Positions 48,118 through 57,710 of a stretch of 64,000 nt of DNA are shown one piece after another; position 1 is the stretch's first letter; each line of letters begins with the position of its first letter. The notes below the pieces were generated by a model. The model worked only from the letters and a program-made list of their open reading frames with translations, did not search any database and was not told the DNA's origin. This DNA is from Candidatus Ruminococcus avistercoris (lineage in GTDB: Bacteria; Bacillota; Clostridia; Lachnospirales; Lachnospiraceae), in assembly GCA_019120315.1 (NCBI GenBank), contig DWVJ01000008.1, positions 1 to 64,000 on the forward strand, read 5' to 3'. The position numbers were made by a program, and so were the translations under genes.

Positions 48118-48133
48118 TGAAATCGTTCTCGTA
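48118..48133 (+). promoter_or_regulatory. LacI-type operator O3 at the regulator promoter
   Basis: TGAAATCGTTCTCGTA, downstream of TTGACA...TAAAAT. Confidence 0.6.
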
Positions 48134-48167
48134 TCTGTATGAATAAGAAAGAAAGTGAAGCTGCGGT

Positions 48168-49169
48168 ATGAATATTAATGAAATTGCCAGACTGGCAGGG
48201 GTATCCCGGGCGACCGTGTCCCGTTATCTGAATCAGGGGTACGTCAGCGAAGAGAAAAAAGTCAGGATCCGGCAGGTTATCGAAGAGACAGGATACCGGC
48301 CTTTAAGTTCCGCTCAGACGCTGCGCAGTAAAAAAACCAATTTCGTGGGAGTGATTATTCCGAAAATCAATTCGGATTCCATCAGCCGTATGGTATCGGG
48401 AATCAGCAGCGCGCTGTCCCGGGAAGGATATCAGATTTTACTGGCCTGCACGGATAACCAGGAAAAAGAAGAACTGCGTTTCCTGACTTTGTTCCGGGAA
48501 AACCACGTGGACGGTATTATTCTGCTGGGGACTATTTTTACAGCAGAACACCGGAAGGCGCTGAAAAATCTTTCCGTTCCCATTGTTATTTTGAGCCAAT
48601 ATCTCAAAGGTTATTCCTGTGTTTATCACGATGATTATCAGGCGGCACGAAATCTGGCGGAGTACCTGGCAAGAGCCGGCCGCCGCTTTGGTTATCTGGG
48701 TGTAACCCAACAGGACGAAGCCGTTGGCAGGGAAAGACTGCGCGGCGTACTGGACGCAGCGGCTGCTGCCGGGGCGATTCTTCCAAAGGAGAATATCCTG
48801 GAATGTCAGTTTCAGATGGAATCTGGCTTTTTGCAGGCGCAGGAACTTCTGCAAAGGGATCCTGACCTGGATACCGTCATCTGTGCCACTGATACCATCG
48901 CTGTCGGCGCGCTGCAATACATCAAATCTGCCGGGAAAAGAGTGCCGGATGATATACAGATCGCAGGGATCGGGGACAGTACTTTGTCCCGCGTGACAGA
49001 TCCGGCATTGACGACGGTACATTTGCATTTTGAAGAAGCAGGCAGGGAAGCTGCTCAATTGCTGACGGAACTGATGGAAAAGGGAAAAGATGCCGTGCAA
49101 AAAGAAGTGAAGCTGGACAGCCGGCTGATCGTACAGGAGAGTACACGTAGGAGGGATGGAACGTTATGA
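48168..49169 (+). CDS. scrR: LacI family transcriptional regulator
   Basis: MNINEIARLAGVSRATVSRYLNQGYVSEEKKVRIRQVIEETGYRPL; divergent from scrABK. Confidence 0.9.
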   Translation: MNINEIARLAGVSRATVSRYLNQGYVSEEKKVRIRQVIEETGYRPLSSAQTLRSKKTNFVGVIIPKINSDSISRMVSGISSALSREGYQILLACTDNQEKEELRFLTLFRENHVDGIILLGTIFTAEHRKALKNLSVPIVILSQYLKGYSCVYHDDYQAARNLAEYLARAGRRFGYLGVTQQDEAVGRERLRGVLDAAAAAGAILPKENILECQFQMESGFLQAQELLQRDPDLDTVICATDTIAVGALQYIKSAGKRVPDDIQIAGIGDSTLSRVTDPALTTVHLHFEEAGREAAQLLTELMEKGKDAVQKEVKLDSRLIVQESTRRRDGTL

Positions 49170-49888
49170 AAGTGACCTATATCGGCCATAGTGGTTTTTT
49201 AATGGAGTGGGAAAATTGTGTGTGGCTGTTTGACTACTACAGGGGAGAGATTCCATATGTTTCTCCCGAAAAGAAGGTGTTGGTGTTTGTCAGCCACAGC
49301 CATGGGGATCATTTTAATCCGCAGATTTTCGAAAGATTTGCCGATTATCCCCAGGTGGAGTATATTCTGGCTTCAGAGGTACGCCACAAAGTGAAACGGT
49401 GCGGTCTATCGGAAAAAGAAAGCGGCAGGGTGACATTTTTGAAACCGCATCAGTCCTGGCAGACAAAAGACGGATGCGGAGAGGACATTCGACTTTATAC
49501 CTGCCATTCCACAGACTGCGGAGTGGCGTTTCTGGCAGAGTATCAGGGGAAGAAAATTTACCATGCCGGCGATCTGAACTGGTGGGTCTGGAAGGGAGAA
49601 TCCAAACAGGAATACAATAATATGACGGCCAGTTACCAGCGGGAAATCGGACTTTTAAAGGAAAAGGCCGGACAGATTGATGTTGCTTTTGCTCCTCTGG
49701 ATCCCCGCCAGGAGGAATGGTACCGGCTGGGTATGGATTATTTTCTGGGGCAGATCGACGTCCAAACCGTATTTCCCATGCACTTCTGGGGGGATTACTC
49801 TGTGATCACACGTTATCAGGAGGAACAGCCGCAATACGCCAGCCGCGTGATTCCACTGTCACGGGAAGGATATGAAGTGGTGATGTGA
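49166..49888 (+). CDS. MBL-fold metallo-hydrolase
   Basis: VFVSHSHGDHFNPQIF, YHAGDLNWW, FPMHFWGDY. Confidence 0.85.
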   Translation: MKVTYIGHSGFLMEWENCVWLFDYYRGEIPYVSPEKKVLVFVSHSHGDHFNPQIFERFADYPQVEYILASEVRHKVKRCGLSEKESGRVTFLKPHQSWQTKDGCGEDIRLYTCHSTDCGVAFLAEYQGKKIYHAGDLNWWVWKGESKQEYNNMTASYQREIGLLKEKAGQIDVAFAPLDPRQEEWYRLGMDYFLGQIDVQTVFPMHFWGDYSVITRYQEEQPQYASRVIPLSREGYEVVM

Positions 49889-50023
49889 GAAGATTTTGAC
49901 GGTCGAGCGCTGACCTTTCTTACGAAATTCTTAAATTAAATGCAGATCTCTTGTAATCCTCGCAAAATCCTGTATGATGGAAAAGAACGAAGAGGAAAAA
50001 TCGTCATATATGAGAGGGGAAAC

Positions 50024-51706
50024 ATGAGAAAAGAGATAAAAGCACAGGCCAGAAAATCTTTAAAAAAACATTATCTGCTGTTTGTGGCGGTATGTCTGAT
50101 CGCGCTGTTTTTAAGTTCGGAATCTTCCAACTTTGACAGTGTGCTCCATCTGCAGATTCCGGAAACGGCTGCGGATGGAAGCGCCCCGAGAAGGGGGGTA
50201 CTTGGGCCGTTGATTAACGGTATTACTTCCGGAACCTTTGAGAGAAGGCTGGCAGCCGCCATAAATTCCTTCGTGGGATCGCAGACAGTTGGCGAATGGT
50301 GTATGGTGCTGGCTGGTTTGGCGGTGGTATTTGTTTTCTGGTTTTTTGTCCAGAATCTGTTCTGCGTGGTGTCTGCGCGGATTTTTCTGGAGAGCCGGAC
50401 ATATGAAAAAGTACCTTTTCAGCGCTTTTTGTTTCTCCTGCGGGTGAAACGATGGTGCAAGGCGGCCAGGGTCTTGTTTGTGGAATGGATCTTACGTTTT
50501 CTGTGGACGTTTACCATCGTGGGGGGCATTATTAAGCACTATTCTTATTTTCTGGTACCTTATATTGTGGCAGAAAATCCGGATGTCACAGCAAAAGAGG
50601 CCATTACATTGTCCAGAAGGATGATGAACGGTCATAAATGGGAATGTTTTGTGCTGGATCTGTCTTTTATCGGCTGGTATATACTGGGCATGGCAACGTT
50701 CGGACTGTCGGATGTTTTGTTTGTAACGCCTTACAGAAACGCTGTTTTCTGTGAATATTACGTTCGTTTAAGGGAACTTGCCCTGGATGAACGGGTGGAA
50801 AATATAGCTATCCTTCATGACCGGTATCTGTATGAACAGCCGGAAGACAAAACGCTTCGCCTGGCATATGCGGATGTTTTTGCCGCTATGGAGCAGCCTG
50901 AGGAAACATTCGCAGAGCGAAAGGGAATAGCAAGATTTTTTGCAGAATACCTGGGGATTCTGCTGAAATACAGTCCGAAAGAACGGGAATATGAAAGAGG
51001 GCAGGCCAAGCAGCTGCAGATCATGGCGCTGAAGGCGGCAGTGGAGAAGAAGGTTTATCCGGGACGGCTGTTTCCCATAGCAGAGGAAGAGAAGAGAAAG
51101 TGGATTGAAATTATTTATTATCTGCGCCACTATTCCGTTTGTTCTTTGATTCTTTTGTTTTTCATTTTTTCCTTTGTGGGATGGGGATGGGAAGTAAGTC
51201 TCCATCTGATTACCGATGGTACCTTTGTCAATCGCGGCGTCCTGCACGGACCGTGGCTCCCCATCTATGGCAGCGGCGGGATTTTGATCCTGACGCTGCT
51301 TCACAGAGCGAGAAAGCGTCCCGCCCTGGAATTTATGCTGATTGTTCTGCTGTGCGGTGTCGTGGAGTATAGTACATCCTGGCTGCTGGAGACGCTTCAC
51401 GACGGGAAAAAATGGTGGGATTACAGCGGATACTTCCTGAATCTCAACGGAAGAATCTGTGCGGAGGGATTGTTTGTGTTTGGCATAGGCGGCATGGCGT
51501 TTGTGTATGTGGCGGCTCCTGTTCTTGATAACTGGATCCGGAAGATTCCAAAAAACGTTCTGATTCCGATCTGTGCTGCATTGGTAATTCTGTTTGCAGG
51601 AGATACGGCATGGTCTGCCAGATTCCCCAATACGGGAAAGGGAATCACTGATTATGATCAAAGAAACCATATGGCGTGGCAGGCGGAAAGGAATATACCA
51701 TCATGA
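50024..51706 (+). CDS. DUF975 + CmpB-like putative permease fusion membrane protein
   Basis: N-terminal MRKEIKAQARKSLKKHYLLFVAVCLIAL and LVPYIVAENPDVTAKEAITLSRRMMNGHKWECFVLDLSFIGW (DUF975); C-terminal FSFVGWGWEVSLHLITDGTFVNRGVLHGPWLPIYGSGGILILTLL (CmpB family). Confidence 0.8.
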   Translation: MRKEIKAQARKSLKKHYLLFVAVCLIALFLSSESSNFDSVLHLQIPETAADGSAPRRGVLGPLINGITSGTFERRLAAAINSFVGSQTVGEWCMVLAGLAVVFVFWFFVQNLFCVVSARIFLESRTYEKVPFQRFLFLLRVKRWCKAARVLFVEWILRFLWTFTIVGGIIKHYSYFLVPYIVAENPDVTAKEAITLSRRMMNGHKWECFVLDLSFIGWYILGMATFGLSDVLFVTPYRNAVFCEYYVRLRELALDERVENIAILHDRYLYEQPEDKTLRLAYADVFAAMEQPEETFAERKGIARFFAEYLGILLKYSPKEREYERGQAKQLQIMALKAAVEKKVYPGRLFPIAEEEKRKWIEIIYYLRHYSVCSLILLFFIFSFVGWGWEVSLHLITDGTFVNRGVLHGPWLPIYGSGGILILTLLHRARKRPALEFMLIVLLCGVVEYSTSWLLETLHDGKKWWDYSGYFLNLNGRICAEGLFVFGIGGMAFVYVAAPVLDNWIRKIPKNVLIPICAALVILFAGDTAWSARFPNTGKGITDYDQRNHMAWQAERNIPS

Positions 51707-52896
51707 TTGCCGTTTTTTTATCGCCGGTGTATATTTTAGTTAATATTTATCTTATCCGCTGGCTGTTTCGCTGGCTGAAAGCCGTTCATCCTTGTCTGGG
51801 CAAACGGCGGGTAAAGATCCTGATATCCGTGATTTATCTTTTTTTCGCCAGCGCTCTGCTGGCAGGTTTTTTACTGCCGGCAGGAGAGGCGAAGCGTTTT
51901 TTTATGCATGTGGGCAATTACTGGCTGGGAGTGCTGGCCTATGTGATACTGACAGTGGCGGCTGCCGATATCCTGCGCTTTTTCCTGAAAAGATGCAGAT
52001 GGGTCAATCAGGAAAAACTGCGTTCACCCCGTACGTTTGTCCTGGCCGGCGGGTTCTGCATTTTGCTGATCACTGCGGTCAGTCTCTGGGGCGTTGTCAA
52101 TGCGCGGATCATCCGGACTACGGAATATGAGATTACCGTGGAAAAGGAAACGAAGTCTATAGATGAGATGAAAATCGTGCTGGCGGCCGATCTGCATATG
52201 GGCTACAATATCGGATGCCGTCATATGGAACGGATGGTAGAGAAAATCAATCGGGAAGATCCGGATCTGGTGGTGATCGCCGGTGATATCTTTGATAATG
52301 AGTACGAGGCGCTGGAGAATCCGGAAAGACTGGCATCCATTCTAAAGGGTATACAGAGCAGGTACGGCGTCTATGCCTGCTATGGGAACCATGATATTCA
52401 GGAGAAAATTCTGGCCGGATTTACGTTCAGGAGCAAAGGGAAAAAAGAAAGCGACATCCGGATGGATGCATTTTTGGAACAGGCTGGGATTACACTGCTG
52501 CGTGATGAAAGTGTGATGATTGCCGACGAGATCGTTCTCTACGGACGGCCGGATGCCAAGAAGCCCGGGCGGGGAATCACGGTGCGCCGGACGCCGGGAG
52601 AGATTACGTCGGGGCTGGACTTGTCAAAGCCGATTTTTGTGATAGATCATGAGCCAGGGGAGCTGCAGGAACTGGCTGATGCCGGAGCAGATCTGGATCT
52701 GTGCGGGCACACCCACGACGGGCAGATGTTTCCTGGCAATATCCTCACTGCTATGATGTGGGAAAATGCCTGCGGGTATCTGAAAAAAGATGATATGCAC
52801 AGTATTGTCACCTCCGGAGTGGGGGTCTTCGGTCCGAATATGCGGGTGGGAACTATTGCGGAAATCTGTTCCATCACGGTTCATTTCAAAGGATAA
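51703..52896 (+). CDS. Metallophosphoesterase
   Basis: KIVLAADLHMGYNIG, DLVVIAGDIFDNE, YACYGNHDIQE, LDLCGHTHDGQMFP. Confidence 0.92.
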   Translation: MIAVFLSPVYILVNIYLIRWLFRWLKAVHPCLGKRRVKILISVIYLFFASALLAGFLLPAGEAKRFFMHVGNYWLGVLAYVILTVAAADILRFFLKRCRWVNQEKLRSPRTFVLAGGFCILLITAVSLWGVVNARIIRTTEYEITVEKETKSIDEMKIVLAADLHMGYNIGCRHMERMVEKINREDPDLVVIAGDIFDNEYEALENPERLASILKGIQSRYGVYACYGNHDIQEKILAGFTFRSKGKKESDIRMDAFLEQAGITLLRDESVMIADEIVLYGRPDAKKPGRGITVRRTPGEITSGLDLSKPIFVIDHEPGELQELADAGADLDLCGHTHDGQMFPGNILTAMMWENACGYLKKDDMHSIVTSGVGVFGPNMRVGTIAEICSITVHFKG

Positions 52897-52912
52897 GAGG
52901 AGGAGAAAGAAG

Positions 52913-53470
52913 ATGGAACTGCTGGACATTGTGGACGAAAAGGGGAATCCTACGGGGGAGGTAAAGGAGCGCGCCCTGATACACCGGGAAGGGCTGCTTC
53001 ACCGGACTTCCCATGTATGGATCGCCAGAAAAAATCGAAAAAGCGGGATGGATCTGCTGCTGCAAAAAAGAAGCGCCAAGAAAGATTCTCATCCCGGCTG
53101 CTACGATATCTCTTCCGCCGGCCATATTCCGGCGGGCTGCGGTTATCTGGAATCTGCTCTGCGGGAATTGGAAGAAGAACTGGGAGTAACTGCGCGGCCG
53201 GAGGAACTGGAAGATAAAGGACTGCGCCGGATTTGCTGGGATGAGGTGTTTCACGGGGAACTCTTCAAAGACCGGCAGGTCAGCCGGGTCTATCTTTTGT
53301 GGGAAGAGATCGATATCACGAAGCTGCGTCTGCAAAAAGAAGAAGTGGAATCCGTTATGTGGATGGATTACATGGAGTGTGTGAATGCAGTGAAATCAGG
53401 GAGCATTCCCAACTGTATTTCGCTGGAAGAATTGAAGATGTTAAAAAGCGAAGTCCCAAGAAACGCATGA
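52913..53470 (+). CDS. NUDIX hydrolase
   Basis: GHIPAGCGYLESALRELEEELGV Nudix box. Confidence 0.92.
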   Translation: MELLDIVDEKGNPTGEVKERALIHREGLLHRTSHVWIARKNRKSGMDLLLQKRSAKKDSHPGCYDISSAGHIPAGCGYLESALRELEEELGVTARPEELEDKGLRRICWDEVFHGELFKDRQVSRVYLLWEEIDITKLRLQKEEVESVMWMDYMECVNAVKSGSIPNCISLEELKMLKSEVPRNA

Positions 53471-53491
53471 GAGTGAGAAAGGGGAAGGAAA

Positions 53492-54136
53492 ATGGAGTAT
53501 TCCAGTGAATACAGATCCCTCCGACCGGGAGGAACGCTTCTGACCAGACAGCTTCTGTCACTGGGAGGCGAACTGAAAAACCGGCGGGTGTTGGAAGTTG
53601 GCTGCGGCAGGGGAGAGACGGCAGCGCTGCTTGCACGGGAATTCGGTGCAAGCATCATCGGAGTGGATCTTTCAGAAGCGCGGATCAGCGAATGCCGGGA
53701 GAAATATCCGGAGCTCACATTTATGACTGCAGATGCGAAAGCGCTCCCCTTCGGGGATGGATCCTTCGACGTCCTGGTGTCCGAGTGTTCTTTTTCTGTC
53801 TTTTCGGATCCCCAAAAGGCCTTTCGGGAGGCGGGGCGGGTGCTGGTTCCCCAGGGGAAGCTGCTGTTGAGCGATCTGTGGCAGCGCGGAGGGATGCCTT
53901 CCGGGAAGAGGATGGTGCGCAGTCTGTATACCCGGGAAACCTGGCTTGACCTGGCTGTTTGCGCGGGGTTCATCCAGACGGAATTTTTGGATGTCCGCGA
54001 AGCTCTGACTCAGATGTATGTGCAGATGATTTTTGACCTGGGGCTGGAAGGCGCTCAGCGCCAGATAGGGCTTTGTCTGCAGCCGGAGGAGATGAAAAAG
54101 GTTTCCTATATGCTGCTGGCCGGGGAAAAAAGATGA
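53492..54136 (+). CDS. Class I SAM-dependent methyltransferase
   Basis: VLEVGCGRGETAALLAREFGASIIGVDLSEARI. Confidence 0.88.
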   Translation: MEYSSEYRSLRPGGTLLTRQLLSLGGELKNRRVLEVGCGRGETAALLAREFGASIIGVDLSEARISECREKYPELTFMTADAKALPFGDGSFDVLVSECSFSVFSDPQKAFREAGRVLVPQGKLLLSDLWQRGGMPSGKRMVRSLYTRETWLDLAVCAGFIQTEFLDVREALTQMYVQMIFDLGLEGAQRQIGLCLQPEEMKKVSYMLLAGEKR

Positions 54137-54183
54137 GCGTTTTCTGCCTGAAATCGCAGGTGTTTTAGAAAATGAAATGTCAC

Positions 54184-54230
54184 AGAATCCTTCTGTTGTT
54201 TGTTATAAATAGAAACAACAAGAGGATTCT
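54184..54230 (+). other. Long interrupted inverted repeat in the ECF sigma leader
   Basis: AGAATCCT-tc-TGTTGTTT ... AAACAACA-ag-AGGATTCT, followed by TTTATTT. Confidence 0.6.
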
Positions 54231-54252
54231 TTTATTTCAGGGGGAAAATACA

Positions 54253-54810
54253 ATGCTTTTTTATATGACGATGCTGGAGTCGGAGCGGGAGAAAGACAAA
54301 TTCCAGCGGATCTATCAGCGATATTATCAGCCGATGTATCATGTGGCGCTGCAGATCCTGGGAGATGCGCCGGGGGCACAGGACTGTGTTCATGATGCCT
54401 TCCTGAAGATCATTTCCCGGATGGATCAGATTCCGGAAGCGGAGGATAACAGGACGCGTTCCTTTGTGCTGATTGTAGTTCGAAATACGGCGATTAATCT
54501 GTATCGGGAAAGGAAACGAAAAAAGCAAAGTGCCATAGAGGATGAGGTGATCTGCCATCTGCCGCAGCTGTGGGTTTATGACCGGTACGATCTGGGAGAA
54601 CAGGAAGATTTGGTGAAGGTTCTCCTTGATATGTCACCCATTTATCGGGATATTCTGACTTTAAAATATGTGGAAGAATATTCCAACAGTGAGATCGGCA
54701 GTCTGCTGGGAATTACAGAATCCACAGTCCGTAAGAGACTGGAACGGGCAAGAAAGGAACTGGCCGGGCGTTGGGAAGAAGGGAGGAAACTGTATGAATC
54801 AGAAAGATGA
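54253..54810 (+). CDS. ECF sigma-70 factor
   Basis: FQRIYQRYYQPMYHVALQILGDAPGAQDCVHDAFLKI ... IYRDILTLKYVEEYSNSEIGSLLGITESTVRKRLERARKEL. Confidence 0.92.
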   Translation: MLFYMTMLESEREKDKFQRIYQRYYQPMYHVALQILGDAPGAQDCVHDAFLKIISRMDQIPEAEDNRTRSFVLIVVRNTAINLYRERKRKKQSAIEDEVICHLPQLWVYDRYDLGEQEDLVKVLLDMSPIYRDILTLKYVEEYSNSEIGSLLGITESTVRKRLERARKELAGRWEEGRKLYESER

Positions 54811-55387
54811 ACTGTACAGGGCTTTGGTTACGGCGAATCAGTACGAAACAGATTTTATATTCGGCAAAGGGAAATACATACCCAAGAGGAAGCAAGGGAA
54901 GATGAGAAAAGGAAAAGTTGTTCTGATTGCAGCGCTTTTCCTGCTCAGTGTGACTGCGGTGACGGCTTCTCGGGGATTTGTTTTCAAAAGCAGTGAGAAG
55001 ACAGGACTCGTACAGGAGGTAACCTGGGGCACACCTTCCCATGAGATCCGCCTTCCCATAGGCGGGACGGTTACACTTGCCAGAGAAGAAAAAGAGAAAA
55101 TCCTTCAGGGATGGAATCTGGAGAAAGGGGACAAAGTACATCTGTCATTTCAGACGGAAAGTCTGTTTTACTATCGACACAATATAAGAATCGATCAGGC
55201 GCTGGAAATGGGGTATGTTTATCAGGGGGAATTTTATCCGGTAAACGATAGCTGTGAAGAACAGGAAGAAAAGGAACAGCTGGAGTTTTCAGTGGATATG
55301 GAAATAACAGAGGAGGGTGATTACTGCTTTTACGTAAAAAATCTGTGTTCGGAAAATATTCTAATAAAAAATATATGCTTGTCTTAA
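54794..55387 (+). CDS. Putative anti-sigma factor (single TM, extracytoplasmic domain)
   Basis: Overlaps the sigma gene; MNQKDELYRALVTANQYETDFIFGKGKYIP, one TM, extracellular C-terminus. Confidence 0.65.
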   Translation: MNQKDELYRALVTANQYETDFIFGKGKYIPKRKQGKMRKGKVVLIAALFLLSVTAVTASRGFVFKSSEKTGLVQEVTWGTPSHEIRLPIGGTVTLAREEKEKILQGWNLEKGDKVHLSFQTESLFYYRHNIRIDQALEMGYVYQGEFYPVNDSCEEQEEKEQLEFSVDMEITEEGDYCFYVKNLCSENILIKNICLS

Positions 55388-55478
55388 AAAGATGTCACAA
55401 ATATATAAGATAAGTTGTTATCTATATTTAGCAGTCCTGGATGCATAAATTAATTATAGGAAGGAATGAAGTGGTAGC

Positions 55479-55949
55479 ATGAAAAAAATATGGAAATTTT
55501 TGAGCGTATTGCTGATGGCACAAATGATATTAACATCATCAATGAATGTATTTGCAGCGAATGTAAAAAATCAGGAACAAATTAATAATGGAGTTAAAGT
55601 AAATCTTTTGAATGAAAATTGTTATATTATAAGTGCAAAAGGTCAGATGAAAAGAGTTACTATAGTTGGAAATCAAGTTACACTTGGAATTGGAGAAGCT
55701 TTAGTTTGCCCAAATTATCCTGTGAATGCGGGACAGCGTATTAGAGTTACATGGACACTGAAACAGTCAGGCACTATTAAAGTAGAGATGAGAAAAAATA
55801 GTAGTTTGATGGGAAGTAGTATAGTTACAGGGCCATCTGGATATAAATACTACACCGCAGATGTAACGACAAACTATTCAGTAAGATTTACTAATGCGCA
55901 GTCATCTCCTCTAACTATAACAGGTGCTACAATGACTTGGCCAGCATAG
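55479..55949 (+). CDS. Small secreted protein of unknown function
   Basis: Signal peptide MKKIWKFLSVLLMAQMILTSSMNVFAA, beta-rich mature region; no family recognised. Confidence 0.6.
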   Translation: MKKIWKFLSVLLMAQMILTSSMNVFAANVKNQEQINNGVKVNLLNENCYIISAKGQMKRVTIVGNQVTLGIGEALVCPNYPVNAGQRIRVTWTLKQSGTIKVEMRKNSSLMGSSIVTGPSGYKYYTADVTTNYSVRFTNAQSSPLTITGATMTWPA

Positions 55950-56015
55950 AATTATGTATGTTGCCAGGACAACATACGATACTTTGGCCTCAAACCATTA
56001 TGAATAAAGGGTACT

Positions 56016-56052
56016 GAAAAACTTCCATTTCCCAAGTGGAAGTTTTTCTTTT
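56016..56052 (+). terminator. Intrinsic terminator
   Basis: AAAAACTTCCA-tttcccaag-TGGAAGTTTTTCTTTT; works in both orientations. Confidence 0.8.
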
Positions 56053-56587
56053 CAACAATTTGAAGCGGTAATAAACGCATTCAGCCCTAACGTCAGCAGC
56101 ACAAAAACATTTCCGCAGGCATAAATACGCAGATAAGCTGCCGCATATGGCATTGTGATCTTGCTTGCACTAAATACTTTCAAAATTGGCTCTGTGAAGA
56201 TAAGAAGAACGGCTGTTAAGGCGACAGCCATAAGAAGTATGGCGGTGAATGAATTGCCTAAAATCTGTTCCGCCCGCGATTTTTGCCCGCTGCCCAGTTG
56301 TATAGAAGAAAGCGGTGCGGCTCCGCTGCTGACAAGTTGGCAAAGGAAGAAACGAGGGTAATAATCGGCACACAAACGCCTAACGCGGTCAAAGCAACCG
56401 TCCCTGTTTCCGGTATATATCCTACGTACATTCGATCTACGACACTGTACAGCAGATTGACAATCTGGGAAATGTTGGAGGGAATGGCTAATGAGATAAA
56501 CAGCTTTCCTATCGGCTCTGTTTCCAGCTTTTTCTCTTTATCTTTCCCGGAATGTCCTGCCGCCAGTTCCAAATCCGGGTCACTCAA
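56052..56587 (-). pseudogene. MATE-family efflux pump fragment, truncated and frameshifted
   Basis: IGKLFISLAIPSNISQIVNLLYSVVDRMYVGYIPETGTVALTALGVCVPIITLVSSFANL, then in another frame SSGAAPLSSIQLGSGQKSRAEQILGNSFTAILLMAVALTAVLLIF...GLNAFITASNC*. Confidence 0.85.
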
Positions 56588-56667
56588 TTATGATTTCCTC
56601 CTCGGTAATTGCACTTTTTGCATTGGGATAAGGAAAGTTCTGAATCTTTATTACGGTAAATACCGGC

Positions 56668-56973
56668 TCATTGACAGATACTTCTAAGGATTGGTATGAC
56701 GGAAACGCCCTTATCGGTCGGACAGCATTCTACACGCGGGGGAATTTCATCAAACTGTTTTCTGTTTATGACTTCATCAGCAATCAGTTCTTTTAACGTA
56801 GTTGCCAGAACAGCGTCCGTAATATTTGCCATCTCGCGTCGCAGTTCACTGTACCTCAACAACTTCTTTTCTGCCAATACACAGATGATTCTGGATTTCC
56901 ATTTCCCACCAAAAACTTCAAGCCCATATTCCAACGGGCAGCGAATATCCTCTTGCATTTTCTTCTGATACAT
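56668..56973 (-). pseudogene. HxlR family regulator with premature stop
   Basis: CPLEYGLEVFGGKWKSRIICVLAEKKLLRYSELRREMANITDAVLATTLKEL...GVSVIPILRSICQ* then, in frame, AGIYRNKD...; TGA lies where the family usually has a Trp. Confidence 0.7.
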
Positions 56974-57030
56974 GATGCGTGGCTCCTTTCGCTTCCCATT
57001 GTATCATTTGACTGTGATGTTTAAAAGTTA

Positions 57031-57150
57031 CTATGAAATTAATGAGTTATAATCTTTTTGCAACCATGGTGCCTTTCTATGGCACAGTTCCGCGCACTTT
57101 CCGCAGCCAATGCATTTGGTTCTGTCAATTTTTGCTGTTTTATACTTCAT
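57031..57150 (-). pseudogene. 4Fe-4S ferredoxin-like fragment (39 aa)
   Basis: MKYKTAKIDRTKCIGCGKCAELCHRKAPWLQKDYNSLIS*. Confidence 0.5.
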
Positions 57151-57227
57151 CATTTTCCTTACAATAAGGGCGGGTGTAAAGTGTGCCTCTGTACCCGCCC
57201 CGCTTGGTTTTTCGTTTGTTCAGATAA

Positions 57228-57623
57228 TCACAGCACCTTCTTATTGTCTGCGCCCGGGGTGGTCACAATCACCTTTTCCGGCGTGATAATCAAGGCTCCC
57301 TTTGCTGTGGCAGCTCCGTTGAACATCTTCTCCACCATGGCCTTGAAAGTGTCAACGACAGCACCCTCGGACACATATTCGGCAGAGCCTTTGATCTGGT
57401 AGCCTTCCAGATTTTGCGGATCGTACACCGAAATAGCAATCTTGCCATTGTTTGCCTTGATGTTGTTCAGAGTGGTTTCCAGAAATACATCTCCGACAAC
57501 CAGTTTGCCGTCCCCGGTAATATCCTTAAATGCAACAGGAACAACATTCGGCTCTCCATTTGCACAAGTCGCCAAATCCCACATACTCGTCTTTAACAGG
57601 TTCACAACATTTTCATTCATCAT
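57228..57623 (-). CDS. Pyridoxamine 5'-phosphate oxidase family protein
   Basis: MMNENVVNLLKTSMWDLATCANGEPNVVPVAFKDITGDGKLVVGDVFLETTLNNIKANNGKIAISVYDP. Confidence 0.85.
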   Translation of the reverse strand: MMNENVVNLLKTSMWDLATCANGEPNVVPVAFKDITGDGKLVVGDVFLETTLNNIKANNGKIAISVYDPQNLEGYQIKGSAEYVSEGAVVDTFKAMVEKMFNGAATAKGALIITPEKVIVTTPGADNKKVL

Positions 57624-57710
57624 GAGAACTACCTCCAAATCTGATTTTAGCCCGTTCACTTGAGCTGTCCTTATTATAAAAAATCGACTCATGGCAAACA
57701 AGATATTAGC

